From the NCBI GenBank assembly GCA_963720695.1, contig CAVRGG010000001.1:372001-436000 (forward strand): a DNA stretch of 64,000 bases, read 5' to 3'. Positions 54,079 to 63,479 of this stretch are shown here, one piece after another. Numbering within the stretch: position 1 is the first letter of the stretch; each line of letters opens with the position of its first letter. Source of the stretch: UBA668 sp963720695 (lineage in GTDB: Bacteria; Actinomycetota; Acidimicrobiia; Acidimicrobiales; Ilumatobacteraceae). A program made the position numbers and the translations under genes. The notes beneath the pieces were generated by a model, which saw only the letters and a list, made by a program, of their open reading frames with translations, was not told the origin of the DNA and made no database searches.

Positions 54079-54474
54079 TCAGGCGGGCGGTGCGAAGAAC
54101 TCGAGGGCGATGCCGTCAGGGTCGTGGAAGCTGACGCCTGAGCCGTAGGCGGCATCCTTGATGCCGCCGTGCTGAATGCCCAGTTCGTCGAGTCGGCTGG
54201 CCCACTTCTCGAGCTCGGCGCGGTTCTCGCAACCGAACGCGACGTGGTCGAGTCCGACATGGAACTCACTGAATTCGCTGGACGCGGCGCGGTCGTGCTG
54301 GTGAAGTCCCAGCAGCGTCCCGTTGCCCAGGAGGTACACCGTGTGATGGAAGTTCGGGTCGGTGTCCTCGTCGAGCACGGGCTGCGCGTCGAGCAGCGCT
54401 TCGTACCACGGGACGCTGACCGAGAGATCACGTACGGTCAATGCCACGTGGGTGAGCGGGGGAAATGGCGACAT
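54079..54474 (-). CDS. VOC superfamily (glyoxalase/dioxygenase-like) protein
   Basis: The 131-residue protein has the beta-alpha-beta-beta-beta repeat with metal-site residues in THVALTVRDL, GLHQHDRAA, GLDHVAFGCENRAEL and DPDGIALEFFAP. It is a single-domain vicinal-oxygen-chelate protein, related to glyoxalase, fosfomycin-resistance and extradiol dioxygenase domains; function not assignable. ATG at 54472-54474. It stands alone between the MFS gene (152 bp away) and the EEP gene. Confidence 0.85.
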   Translation of the reverse strand: MSPFPPLTHVALTVRDLSVSVPWYEALLDAQPVLDEDTDPNFHHTVYLLGNGTLLGLHQHDRAASSEFSEFHVGLDHVAFGCENRAELEKWASRLDELGIQHGGIKDAAYGSGVSFHDPDGIALEFFAPPA

Positions 54475-54648
54475 GGGGTTCTCTTTCTCGTGGTGTACTC
54501 ACGTGCGGCGACCGGATCGGTGGTCGCCGCGGGCGGATCGGGTGATCCGTCGTGGTGGCACTCTGCCGGTCGCTCCTTCCCGGGCCATTCCCGAGTGTCG
54601 CAGCGGCGGGAAGGCCGATGGAAGGGCTCTCGCCGGTGCGGAGCGTCG

Positions 54649-55805
54649 TCACTGCGGTGGGCGCACCGCGAGCGTGATGACGAAGGGGAGATGGTCGCTG
54701 CCACATGCCTTGAGGTTGTGCACCCGCAACGCCGTGATGTCCTCGTTGACGAGTGCTTGGTCGAGTCGGGCGATCACGCCGAGTGCACCGAGTGGCCACA
54801 CCGAGCTCAGCGAGAAGGACGGCTTCCACGCCTGCCCGAGTGCGTCGATGGCGTCGGTCAGTCCGAGGGTCAAGAGCTCCTCGAACTCCGGTCGGAACTT
54901 GGTGCTGTTGAGGTCACCGGCGACCACCAGTGGTGTGGCCACGGTCGGCACGAACTCCCTCAGTTCGGCGATCTGCTCTTTCCAGATCTCCTGTCCGTCC
55001 TCGTCGAACGTGGCCCTGGGGTTCAACCCGGCCACGGTCGTGACCACGCCGCCCACCTCGATCTCGGCCAGTGCGACGCGTAGGGGGCCGAGATCACGCA
55101 TGCCGGAGCCAGGGCCCAGAGGAAGGCGCGATGCGATGGCGACGGCGTAGTCGCTGGTGTCCGAAGGGTCCGAGACCCGGTGCGGATGAGAGGTCAGGCC
55201 GCCGACATCGTCGAAGGTGCCCATGAAGTCCGGCGTGGCCTCGGCGATCACGATCACGTCGGCATCCATGTGTGTGAGCTGTCGCGCAGCAGCTTCGGGC
55301 GTCGGGTTGTCGATGAACACGTTCGCGACCGGAGTCGGAGCGTCGGTGCGGTGCGCGCCCACGTGGGCGGTCGGTCCGAGATCAGCCGCGGGATCACGAG
55401 CAGTGCGTGGTAGGCCATCAGCCCCGTCGCGGCCGCAGCCAGAAGGGTGTGACCGCTCGCGACGGCGGCGATCGCGATGGGCGGCGCCACGAACAGCAGC
55501 AGCGGAAGGATGTCGTAGGCCACGGCCAGGACCGAACCTTCGTCGATCGTGAACCAGAGCTGCAGCCGGTGCGTCACCACGATCGCGGCAAGTGCGGCGC
55601 AGACCACCCATCCGATCGCCGGCAGCACGGGCACGGTCCGGGTACTGAACTCGTCGGCCGACCCGTCGATGTGCCGAGCGACGAACGGCAGGGCGACGAT
55701 CAACACGCCGCCCAAGATCGCGTAGACGAACGCGGGAAAGGCGCGACTGGTGCGCCGCGTTCGGCGGGGCGAAGCCGCGTCGGTCGCCACGGAGGTGGCA
55801 TTCAT
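54649..55805 (-). pseudogene. Membrane-anchored endonuclease/exonuclease/phosphatase (EEP) protein, one frameshift
   Basis: The reconstructed protein (about 385 residues) has an N-terminal membrane part with about three helices (PAFVYAILGGVLIVALPFV and two more), then an EEP domain with ANVFIDNPTPEAAARQL, VIAEATPDFM, VAGDLNSTKF (metal Asp and Asn) and CGSDHLPFVITL (catalytic His). The frame changes near 55328 (CGG short of one G). The length, 1157 nt, is one short of a codon multiple. The ATG overlaps the DAG-kinase stop (ATGA). A phosphodiesterase of lipids or nucleotides is likely. Confidence 0.8.
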
Positions 55806-56703
55806 CTCTTGGCGGCGTCGTCGCTCGCCGCCGACGGCACGCGGATGGTCACCGCGTGCGGGACGACGCGAATGCGCAGCGTGTCCGTCTTCTTGCGGTC
55901 GCCACCATCGAGCTCGTACGGAAGACGCTTGCCGATCGTCCACCTTGATCTTGGTGGCCTGGGTCACCTGGACGAGCGGCGAATTCTCGGCGTGGCCGAC
56001 CGCCGCACGGGTCAGCGTGCGCGGCCATTGCCACGCGCCGTCGGCCGTGACGACGGCGACGTCGAGCGCGCCGTCGTCGGGCGACGCATGGTCGAACGCG
56101 GTGACGCCGCCGGCGATGGCGCCGACGTTGGCGACGAGCACGCAACTGGCCTTGCCGTCGAACCACACGTGACCGTCGACTTCGACCTTGGTGCGCACGG
56201 GCGCGGACCGGAGGTGGCGGGCGCCGGTCCAGATGTAGGCGGCGCGGCCGAAGCGGTCCTTGAGCCCGCCGTCGGCGTCGCGGATCATCAGCGCGTCCAG
56301 GCCGGTGCCGGCCATCACGGCGAAGTGCTCGCCGTTGATGCGTGCCGAGGTCGATCGTGCGGTCGCTGCCGTGCAGGCCGACGTCGACGGCCCGCTCGAG
56401 ATCGATAGGGATGTCGAGGTTGTTGGCGAGCAGGTTGGCGGTGCCCGCGGGAAGGATCGCGATCGTCGCCGCGCGAGCCGGCGAGCGCGTCGATACAGCG
56501 CTGGACGGTGCCGTCGCCGCCCCAGACGAAGACGAGGTCGGCGCCCTTCGAGCGCCTCGCTCGACCCGGTCGGCGCCTTCTTGCTCTTGGGCACCTCGAA
56601 CCAGATCGGGTCGGTGACGCCGCGTCGGTCGAGCGCGTCGCGAGCCGCCGAGGCCGCCGCCGAGGACTTTGCCGCTGTGGGCGATGACGGCGACGGATGT
56701 CAT
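55802..56703 (-). pseudogene. Diacylglycerol kinase catalytic-domain protein, about five frameshifts
   Basis: Reassembled across frames, the protein of about 300 residues starts MTSVAVIAHSGKVLGGGLGG, then VFVWGGDGTVQRCIDAL (the GGDGT ATP-binding motif), ATIAILPAGTANLLANNLDIP, FAVMAGTGLDALMIRD and FDHASPDDGALDVAVV, all typical of DAGK_cat/YegS-like lipid kinases. Breaks fall near 56640, 56544, 56472, 56343 and 55940. Protein conservation is excellent either side of each, with no stops or substitutions of decay. It overlaps both neighbours by ATGA. It would phosphorylate a diacylglycerol-type lipid. Confidence 0.82.
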
Positions 56704-57623
56704 GGACGACTCCTGGAGTTGGGGATGGACTTGTGTGCGGCGGCTGCCATGTCGGCAGCGGGTGCTGCTGCCTCGAGGACTGCCTCGGCCTGCTCGACGG
56801 GTGCACCGAAGTGCAACAGGCGTCCGCCATAGGCGATCGAGCACAGCGAGAAGATGGCCCAGCCGAGAGCGGCTCCGGCGATCACGTCGGTGAGCCAGTG
56901 CGCCCCGAGGAGGACTCTGCTGGCAGCGACGGCGACGGTGATTCCTCCGGCGATGCCGGCGAGGATGGCCCTGGTGCGCCGGCTGCGGCGGCGCCCCACG
57001 ACGAGCGCGATCGCGGCGTATGTGGCGGCGCTGGACGCCGTGTGACCCGACGGGAACGAGAACCCCGAGGCGGAGACGAGACGGGCGACGTCGGGCCGTT
57101 CACGCCCGACGGCGACCTTGATCAGATTGGTGATGAGCAGTTCGCTGGCGACGACCGTCGCGAGAAACGCCGGCACAGCTCTCGTGGGGATGCGGCGATA
57201 TTCGACGAGTGCCACCACGACGCAGATGCCGATGGCGACGGGTGTACTGCCGAGTCGGGTGACGTTGCGCACGATGGTCTCGGCGGTGCCGGTGGTGTGG
57301 GCGGCGCCCCAGCGTGCGGCGGCGTCGTCCCAGCGGGCGAAACCCGCATGGGTCTGCACCATCTCCAGCACCAGGCCGACCAAGAGGGTGAGGACGGCGA
57401 TGACGATGAGCGCCACGGTGAGCAGCCACCCCGTGGCCTTGGTGGTGTCTCGCCGATCCCGCAGGAACTGGCGGAGCATCGGATGGCGTTGGGCCTCGGT
57501 GACGAGGCCGTCTGCGCCGGTTCGCACATCGGTTGGGTCGCCTCGACGTCCCTGACGTGCCACCAGCGTGAGGACGACTGTCACCACGAGTGTGGCGACG
57601 GCGACGGCGATCAGGATCGGCAT
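56700..57623 (-). CDS. PAP2-family membrane phosphatase
   Basis: The 307-residue protein has an N-terminal helix, then a cytosolic stretch and five to six helices. All three PAP2 motifs are intact: KVAVGRERPD, FPSGHTASS and SRVLLGAHWLTD. It should remove phosphate from phosphatidic acid, or from undecaprenyl or other lipid phosphates. GAGGAG lies before the ATG at 57621-57623. It is followed by the DAG kinase gene with an ATGA overlap, so the two may act in opposite directions on the same lipid pool. One of the few intact genes in this part of the window. Confidence 0.87.
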   Translation of the reverse strand: MPILIAVAVATLVVTVVLTLVARQGRRGDPTDVRTGADGLVTEAQRHPMLRQFLRDRRDTTKATGWLLTVALIVIAVLTLLVGLVLEMVQTHAGFARWDDAAARWGAAHTTGTAETIVRNVTRLGSTPVAIGICVVVALVEYRRIPTRAVPAFLATVVASELLITNLIKVAVGRERPDVARLVSASGFSFPSGHTASSAATYAAIALVVGRRRSRRTRAILAGIAGGITVAVAASRVLLGAHWLTDVIAGAALGWAIFSLCSIAYGGRLLHFGAPVEQAEAVLEAAAPAADMAAAAHKSIPNSRSRP

Positions 57624-57651
57624 GGCCGTCTCCTCGGGTACCGCGACGACC

Positions 57652-58437
57652 TCATGCCACGATCCAATCGCGTTCGGTGGCAGGCCGCGGCCTCGTCGGC
57701 GTCGCCGGTCGGTTCGATACTGGTCCAGCACAGCGGGCGCCCTCGGGAGAGCGGGCGAGCACGACGGCGGTGAGCGCGACCGACGCTGCACCGAGGACGG
57801 TACCGGCCGACGGTGTCCGTCAGGTAGTGCATGCCGCGGTACATCCGGGCGAGGGCGACGATGATCGGGATCGCGATGGCGACGACGCTGACGAGAACGC
57901 GTGCCCACACCTTGCGTGTGTGCCAGAAGACGATGACGGCGATCGCCGCGTAGGCGGCGGCCGCTGCGGTGTGTCCGCTCGGGAAGCTCGAGCCGACGGG
58001 CGAGTTGTCGAGGTGTGGGACGTCGGGTCGGTCGCGCCCGACGACGGTGGTGACGACGATGAACGCCGACGCTTCGACGACGAGGGAGACCGCAAGGACG
58101 AGCGACTCGAACCAGCGTCGCCACACGGCGAGGAACACGAGTGCGAGCACGGCCGTCACGGCCACCTTGGTGGTCGTCTCGGCGAGGAGGGAACCCCACG
58201 CGCTGATGTGATTCAGAGCTGGGTGTGCGCTGCGCGACCATCCACGTCGCGACTCGCTCGTCGGTGCGAACGATCGCACCTCCGTCGAGCGGGCCTGTGA
58301 TCAGCTTGCCGAGGACGATCCACACGATCGTCAGCGCGGCCCATCCGCCGAGGAGTTGCAGGGCTCTGCAGTCGGTGCAACGGCCAGGTGTCGCGGAGGT
58401 GATGATGCTGGTCGTCAGCGTCCGTGAGTGATGACAT
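57652..58437 (-). pseudogene. Second PAP2-family phosphatase, three frameshifts
   Basis: Reassembled, the 260-residue protein starts MSSLTDADDQHHHLRDTW, has helices such as LGGWAALTIVWIVLGKLI and VAVTAVLALVFLAVW, and the PAP2 motifs VGRDRPDVP, SSFPSGHTAAAAAY and ARMYRGMHYLTDTV (the last Arg-x5-His form). It continues AGTVLGAASVALTAVV to the stop at 57652. Breaks are near 58380, 58220 and 57808. Stop and starts of neighbours keep the expected spacing, 28 bp to the first PAP2 gene. Probably a lipid-phosphate phosphatase. Confidence 0.78.
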
Positions 58438-58446
58438 CTGGCGTGT

Positions 58447-59314
58447 TCACGGCGCCTGCAGTTCACGGTGGTGGAACGTGGAGACGCAGAAGACCCCGTA
58501 TGCGGCGAAGCCGAGGCCGATGATCAGCACGACGACCAACCCCCACGGGCGGGTGGCGAGACGTCGCAGATGCTCCGTCGAGTCCGGTTGCTTCGGCGGC
58601 GTCGTAGGTCACCGCCGCACGCAGGAGGAAGAAGCCGATGAGGCCCATGCCGAGCCCGCGTCCGACTTCACCGGCAGCGCCGAGTCGCTTCACCCAACTG
58701 ACGGTGCTGCGGCGACATCGACGAGAGATCGAGTTCGTCGGACACGTCCTTCTCGAAGCCCTTCTTGAGGCGGTAGAGGCCTGCGGCGATGACGATCACA
58801 CCGACGAGCCCGATGAGGACTCGTCCGCCCGGTGTGCGCCATGAGGTCGCCGGTCATGGTGGAGACCTTGCTGTTGCCGTCGGTGTTCGCGTTCGCGCTG
58901 GAGGCGAGCTTGATGGCGGTGAAGCCGAACGTCGTGTAGATCACGGCGCTCACGATGTAGCCGACGCGCATGACCCACGCCTTGGCGTCGGTGCCGCCAG
59001 GCAGCAGCGCGGTGACCACTCGCCATGCGGCGTAGACGAACATGCCGAGCGCCAGCACCCACATGAGCAGCGCACCGCCCGACATCTGAGCGACGGTCTT
59101 GAGAGCGCCCGGTCGGGCTCGCCTCGGAATTGCGAGCGGAGCCGGCGCTCGACCAACCCGATGCCTTCGCCGCGATCACGATGGCAAGCACGCCGGCGAC
59201 GAGATAGACGACGCCTTTGGCGAACCAGCCCACGCGACCGAACTTGACGACGCCGGGGTGGTCGTTGGCCAGGTGGCGTACTGGGTTGGTGGGCAGAACC
59301 TGTGTTCTCGACAT
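58447..59314 (-). pseudogene. DUF1206 membrane protein, about four frameshifts
   Basis: The reassembled 289-residue protein starts MSRTQVLPTNPVRHLANDHP with AAGGAG before its ATG. Three similar two-helix units follow (FAKGVVYLVAGVLAIVIAAKA; MWVLALGMFVYAAWRVV and VSAVIYTTFGFTAIKLAS; LIGLVGVIVIAAGLYRLKKGF; MGLIGFFLLRAAVTYDAAEA), matching DUF1206, a family of unknown role. Breaks lie near 59109, 58830, 58708 and 58573. Stop at 58447. Confidence 0.75.
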
Positions 59315-59353
59315 GCAAACGCTCCTTCGATGGGCGAGGGATACCCGAGCGCT

Positions 59354-59371
59354 CGTGGGTCCAAACCCACG
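59354..59371. other. Short hairpin beside the DUF1206 start
   Basis: CGTGGGT and ACCCACG (59354-59360, 59365-59371) pair perfectly around CCAA. It lies between the DUF1206 gene and the alcohol dehydrogenase terminator and may be part of the terminator or of the DUF1206 leader. Confidence 0.35.
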
Positions 59372-59399
59372 GGAACACCGTTGCACGGAGATCGAGGGA

Positions 59400-59420
59400 C
59401 CGGCTGCGTCACGCAGCCGG
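59400..59420 (-). terminator. Hairpin terminator after the alcohol dehydrogenase gene
   Basis: CCGGCTGCGT and its inverse (59400-59409 and 59411-59420) form a perfect 10-bp stem around one base, beginning 13 bp past the stop at 59433 on the minus strand. No T-run follows. Confidence 0.6.
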
Positions 59421-59432
59421 CCCCCGCAGTCG

Positions 59433-60548
59433 TCACGACGCCGACGGGTTGCTCGGCGTGATGATGACCTTCAGCGCGCCGGTGTCGGCGGCACGGGCGA
59501 AGGTGTCGTAGGCCTCGATCATCTGGTCCATCGTGAAGTGGTGGGTGATGAACCCGGCGGCGTCGAGCTGTCCGCCCGTGGCGAGGCGCAGCAGGGTCGG
59601 GGTCGAGTAGGTGTCGACGAGCCCGGTGGTGATGGTGACGTCGCGGATCCACAGCTGCTCGAGGTGCAGCGTCGCCGGCTTGCCGTGCACCCCGATGTTG
59701 GCCAGATGTCCGCCGGGCGGATCAGCGTGGTGGCCAGCTCGAAGGTGGTCGGGATGCCGACCGCTTCGATGGCCACGTCGGCGCCGAGCCCATCGGTGAG
59801 CGCCATGCACGACGGCGAGCGGGTCTTCGCGACCGTTGTTGACGACGACGTCGGCGCCGAACCGCTTCGCCGCGTCGAGGCGGCTGTCGGCGAGGTCGAT
59901 GGCGATGATGTGGCTGGGGCTGAACAGGCGGGCGGCGATGATCGCCGAGAGGCCGATCGGGCCGGCGCCGACAACGGCGACCACGTCGCCGGGTCGTACG
60001 CGGCCGTTGAGCACGCCGACCTCGTAGCCGGTCGGCAGGATGTCGGCCAGCATCAGGATCGCCTCGTCGGCGACGCGCCGTCGGGATCGCGTAGGTGGAC
60101 GTGTCGGCGAAGGGCACCCGCACGTACTCGGCCTGGGTGCCGTCGATGAGGTGGCCGAGGATCCAGCCACCACCGCCCAGGCACTGGCCGTAGCGGGCCT
60201 CGCGCAGAACCTGCAGCGGCCGCACGCCGTGATGCACGACACCAGGACACGGTCGCCGACCCGACGCTCTTGACGCCGTCGCCGATCGCCTCGACGGTGA
60301 CCGACCGCCTCGTGGCCCAAGATGCGGCCGTCGGTCACCGCCGGGACGTCACCCTTGAGGATGTGCAGGTCGGATCCGCAGATCGTGGTGGCGTCGACCC
60401 GGACGATCGCGTCGGTGGCATCCTGCAGCACGGGCTTGGGAACTGTCTCCCAGGCCTTCTGCCCGGGCCGTGGTAGACCAGCGCGTGCATCACAGTGCTT
60501 GGCGGCGGCGCATGCGGGCGCGGGAGTCGAGGGAGAGAGCGTGGCCAT
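59433..60548 (-). pseudogene. Zinc-dependent alcohol dehydrogenase (MDR family), about six frameshifts
   Basis: Reassembled it reads MHALVYHGPGQKAWETVP, ICGSDLHILKGDVPAVTDG (catalytic Zn Cys), GHEAVG (Zn His/Glu), ACGVCRFC (structural Zn cysteines), VVGAGPIGLSAI (NAD site) and ends HHFTMDQMIEAYDTFARA. It resembles formaldehyde-type/Tdh-like alcohol dehydrogenases. The ATG at 60546-60548 has GGAGG upstream, but the conserved start MHALVYHGPG is at 60488-60490 in a different frame. Breaks near 60460, 60303, 60262, 60203, 60074, 59807 and 59721 seem each a single base. Length is 1116 nt. Confidence 0.78.
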
Positions 60549-60648
60549 GACGTTCCTCCATTGTGCGGGAGGCGTCGAGCCCGAACGGGCGACAACCAAA
60601 TCGGTCGTCCATCCCGAACCAGGCGTCTCTCGGTTGTGTAGTCGGTGG

Positions 60649-61487
60649 TTACCCGAACGAGGGTGGATGCAAACCCTGACCCGGGCCGAAGAACTCGATG
60701 ATCTCTGCGGCGACGCGTCGCGGGGTCCTTCTCGTCCGGGGCGAAGTGATCCAGATCCGGGTACTCGCGAAGGACCGCCCGGGGAATGGCCATCTCGAGT
60801 GCGGCAGCATCGGACGCGATCCGGCTCCCGCTGCGACCGCCGTACATGAGGAGTGCCGGCGCAGAGATCGACCCGTAGTTGGTCTGGGTGCTGTCGCGTC
60901 GAGCGATCTCGCGATGCTCGCGAAGATTGCTCTCGAGGAGTCGCCACTTCTTGGCTCGATCCTCTCCTCGAACGACGCAGGCCAAGATCGCGCACATCAG
61001 CCACTGCGGGGTGCGATCGGCCCGACCCGGACCGGTCGCTCGGACGAATCGTGCGAACGCCGCGAGGTGTCGGCCGTGTCGAAGGTCGTCCTCGTACTGC
61101 TGCGCCCACCCCATGGGCAACGAGCCGGCGATGGACACTCCTGCGTCGAAGACCGCGATGCCGTCGAGCCCGGCGAGTCGGCGGGCTGCCTCCAGCACGA
61201 CGAACCCGCCGTAGCTGTGGCCGAACAGGTATCTCGCCCCGGTCTCGGCGACGACGGCGGCGACGTCGTCGCACTCCGAGTCGATGCTGTAGTCCGGTCC
61301 TTGCGGCCCGCTGGCGCCACGGCCCCGCCGCTCGATCACGTGGACGGAGAACGTCGGTGCCAACGCGGGCAGCGAGCTCCCCGTAGTCCGCCGCGACGGT
61401 CAGCGCGCCGGGGACGATCACGAGGGGTGGGCCCTGCCCGACGTCGACGACTTCGATCGGCGTGCCGTCGCGAGAGGTGACTCTCAC
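60649..61487 (-). pseudogene. Alpha/beta hydrolase, two frameshifts
   Basis: The reassembled 280-residue protein has MRVTSRDGTPIEVVDVGQGPP, LVIVPGALTV, FSVHVIERRGRGASGP, the nucleophile elbow FGHSYGGFVVLEAARRL, VFDAGVSI, ALLMYGGRSGSRIA and DLDHFAPDEKDP (catalytic His and Asp regions), ending with EIIEFFGPGQGLHPPSFG. It is a small-molecule hydrolase such as a lactonase or haloperoxidase-like enzyme. Breaks near 61367 and 60717. GTG at 61485-61487 overlaps the MarR stop by four bases, so they share an operon and the regulator probably controls it. Confidence 0.8.
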
Positions 61488-61933
61488 CGCGACGGTCCTT
61501 CGAGCGACCGGATCGCGGCGTAGAGATCGTTGAGGTCGTCGGCGAGGCGGTCCTCGTCGATCCGGCTCGACGCCACGATCTCGGAGAATGCCTGTCGCAG
61601 CTCGGTGTCGCCGCGGGCGACGACCCGAGCGCCCGCTCGGGTGAGCGTCACCGTCCGTTTGCGGCCGTGCACAGGGCTCGGTGTGACCTCGACCAGGCCA
61701 GCCTTCTCGAGCTCGGCGGTCATCAGGCTGACGGCGGCGTCGCTGACGCCTTGTGCGATCGCGAGCTCGTGCTGTGTCGGTGCGTCCTGATGGGCGAGTA
61801 CTGCCAGGAACATGAACCGTCGGTACGAGACGCCGATGGTGGCCTGCAGGCGCGTGTCGGCAACGCGATCCAGTGCGTGGACCAGGCGATGGAGAAGGTA
61901 TGGCGTGGTCTGCGGAAGGTCGGCGAGCGACAT
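61484..61933 (-). CDS. MarR-family regulator
   Basis: The 149-residue protein has a winged helix-turn-helix (HQDAPTQHELAIAQGVSDAAVSLMTAELEKAGLVEV, wing SPVHGRKRTVTLTRAGARV). It is intact despite lying in the frameshift-rich segment. It overlaps the hydrolase gene by GTGA and has a palindrome 12 bp upstream of its ATG, a likely autoregulatory site. Effector may be a substrate of the hydrolase. Confidence 0.87.
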   Translation of the reverse strand: MSLADLPQTTPYLLHRLVHALDRVADTRLQATIGVSYRRFMFLAVLAHQDAPTQHELAIAQGVSDAAVSLMTAELEKAGLVEVTPSPVHGRKRTVTLTRAGARVVARGDTELRQAFSEIVASSRIDEDRLADDLNDLYAAIRSLEGPSR

Positions 61934-61944
61934 CCGATCATCTT

Positions 61945-61954
61945 AAGTACTTAC
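61945..61954. promoter_or_regulatory. MarR operator-like palindrome
   Basis: TAAGTACTTA (61945-61954) is a perfect 10-bp palindrome 12 bases upstream of the MarR ATG at 61933, and its sequence resembles known MarR-type half-sites. It is AT-rich in a GC-rich region. Confidence 0.55.
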
Positions 61955-61964
61955 GAATCGAAGG

Positions 61965-62159
61965 TCAACGAGCGACCTCGCGTTCGAGAATCAGGACGAT
62001 CTCGGCCTTGGAGCTCTTCCAGATGCTGGACGCGGTGAAGCCCTCCGTGACCCGCCACCCGTCAGCGGCATAGCCGTTGAGCGTCGATTCGAGGCCGGTG
62101 AGGTCGAACCTGCCGGAGAAACGGGCGTCACGATCGGTGAGGATCTTGTACTCGTACAT
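61965..62159 (-). CDS. DUF4177-like small protein
   Basis: The 64-residue protein begins MYEYKILTDRDARFSG and has NGYAADGWRVTEGF, the DUF4177 signature of a small alpha-beta protein (a conserved DGW near residue 33). GAGGAG lies seven bases before the ATG at 62157-62159. It overlaps the end of the XRE gene by 32 bp. Function unknown. Confidence 0.75.
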   Translation of the reverse strand: MYEYKILTDRDARFSGRFDLTGLESTLNGYAADGWRVTEGFTASSIWKSSKAEIVLILEREVAR

Positions 62160-62400
62160 TTCGACTCCTCTCGGTGGAGCGTGCGGGTGCGGTGGCTGCT
62201 GATTGATCGCGGGCGGGGAAGAACAGCGACTCGATGGGCTCGTCGAACAGCGCAGAGATCTTGAACGCCAGCGGCAGGCTGGGGTCGTAACGGCCCGTCT
62301 CGATGGCGTAGATGGTCTGTCGTGAGACGTCGAGACGGTCGGCGAGATCCACCTGCGTCCAGTTGTGGATGGCCCGGAACTCTCTCAACCGGTTCCTCAC
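62128..62400 (-). CDS. Small XRE-family helix-turn-helix regulator
   Basis: The 90-residue protein is a compact HTH regulator, VRNRLREFRAIHNWTQVDLADRL followed by VSRQTIYAIETGRYDPSLPLAFKISALF and the ending EPIESLFF, the YozG/CopG-like small XRE type. GTG at 62398-62400 overlaps the stop of the upstream membrane protein frame (GTGA). Such small XRE genes often pair with a membrane protein gene, as here. Confidence 0.8.
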   Translation of the reverse strand: MRNRLREFRAIHNWTQVDLADRLDVSRQTIYAIETGRYDPSLPLAFKISALFDEPIESLFFPARDQSAATAPARSTERSRNVRVQDPHRS

Positions 62401-62808
62401 CTCGGCCACCTCGCCCGTACCCCAGGTACGGCGATCCACGCCACGACGCCGGCGATGAGCGCGATCCTGGGTCCGCTGAGCGAGGTCCCCGATCTCCGCC
62501 CCGTGCAACACTCCGGCGCCCGCCAGCAGGATCACGATCACGCCGAAGCCCACCGCCATCGCCTCGAGTTGGACGACTCGCTGCAGTTCGTCGGCCCGAC
62601 GCAGCGCTCGCACCTGATTCCTGGCGAGCCATGCGACCGCGAGGAGGGGCGACAGGGCCCACGCGACGCCGAGTGCGTTCGTCGGGCGACCTGGGTCGAG
62701 CCAGATCAGGCTGCCCTGGGTGACGACGAGCAGCACCAGTGCCGGCGCGGCGTCGGTCCACGCGGGCGTGCTCTCTGCGGGTGTCGCTCGTGCTCTTGGG
62801 CTGGGCAT
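62397..62808 (-). pseudogene. Small membrane protein paired with XRE regulator, one frameshift
   Basis: The ATG at 62806-62808 begins MPSPRARATPAEST, then hydrophobic stretches ALVLLVVTQGSLIW, LSPLLAVAWLA and VGFGVIVILLAGAGVL, and LHGAEIGDLAQ. After that the reading should change frame near 62468 to IALIAGVVAWIAVPG and stop at 62397, overlapping the XRE start. As read uncorrected, this and the regulator form one long 240-residue frame, which is probably false. The length is one base over a multiple of three. Confidence 0.65.
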
Positions 62809-62878
62809 CGATCGGTGACATGCCTTCGAATGTACAGCGTCCTTGTCCAACTGTAAAGTTCACTTGTCATATCGGGTG

Positions 62879-63479
62879 TCAGCCGGTCGTGATCGCCCGC
62901 CAGCATGCTTCGGCGACGGCGCGCGCCGCCTGCTCGTCGATCATGCCGTGTGTCGCGGCGCGTCGAATCGCGGGCCAGTAGGCGAGGTCGTAGAGCGCGT
63001 CGAGATCGAGCGGCGCGAGGACGTCTGCGGCAGCGAGTGCCGCCGCTTCGGCCATGATCGGATCGTCGGGCACGGCCATTCCCAGCTCATGTGCCACGCG
63101 TGCGTAGGGAGAACTCTCGAGCTGCAACATGAACTGAGCCCGCTCGGGCTCCTCGGCGAGGAACCGGTGGATCCCGAGCCAGAGTTGGATGAAGCGATCA
63201 TGCGGCGATGCTGCGGGATCGAGATCGGCGCACGCCGCTGGTGCCCATCTCCCGCTTGAGCTCGAGATAGGCCGCCACCAACAGTTGTTCCTTCGATTCG
63301 TAGTGCACGTAGGCGGTGCCCTGTGCGACCCCGGCCTCCTTGGCGATCGCGCTCATCGAGGCACCGTGCAAGCCGTGTCGGGCCACCAGCGTGCGCAACG
63401 CCTGTCGGAGCGCGGCGGTGCAGTCGATGGTCGAGTTCGATGGCAATGCGAGGACGGGGAGCTCAGGTCGGCCGGTCAC
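62879..63479 (-). pseudogene. TetR-family regulator, one frameshift
   Basis: The reassembled protein of 200 residues has STIDCTAALRQALRTLVARHGLHGASM (HTH region ending AIAKEAGVAQGTAYVHYESKEQLL) and a C-terminal helical domain (RFIQLWLGIHRFLAEEPERAQFMLQLE). The frame changes near 63228. GTG at 63477-63479 overlaps the SDR stop (GTGA), so TetR follows the SDR in one operon. The length, 601 nt, is one base over a multiple of three. Confidence 0.75.

Noticed and set aside
62128..62850. Single 240-residue membrane-HTH fusion protein
   Set aside because: The middle part (TQDRAHRRRRGVDRRTW) is not protein-like, whereas another frame gives a membrane helix and a stop overlapping the XRE start. Two genes with one frame error are more likely.
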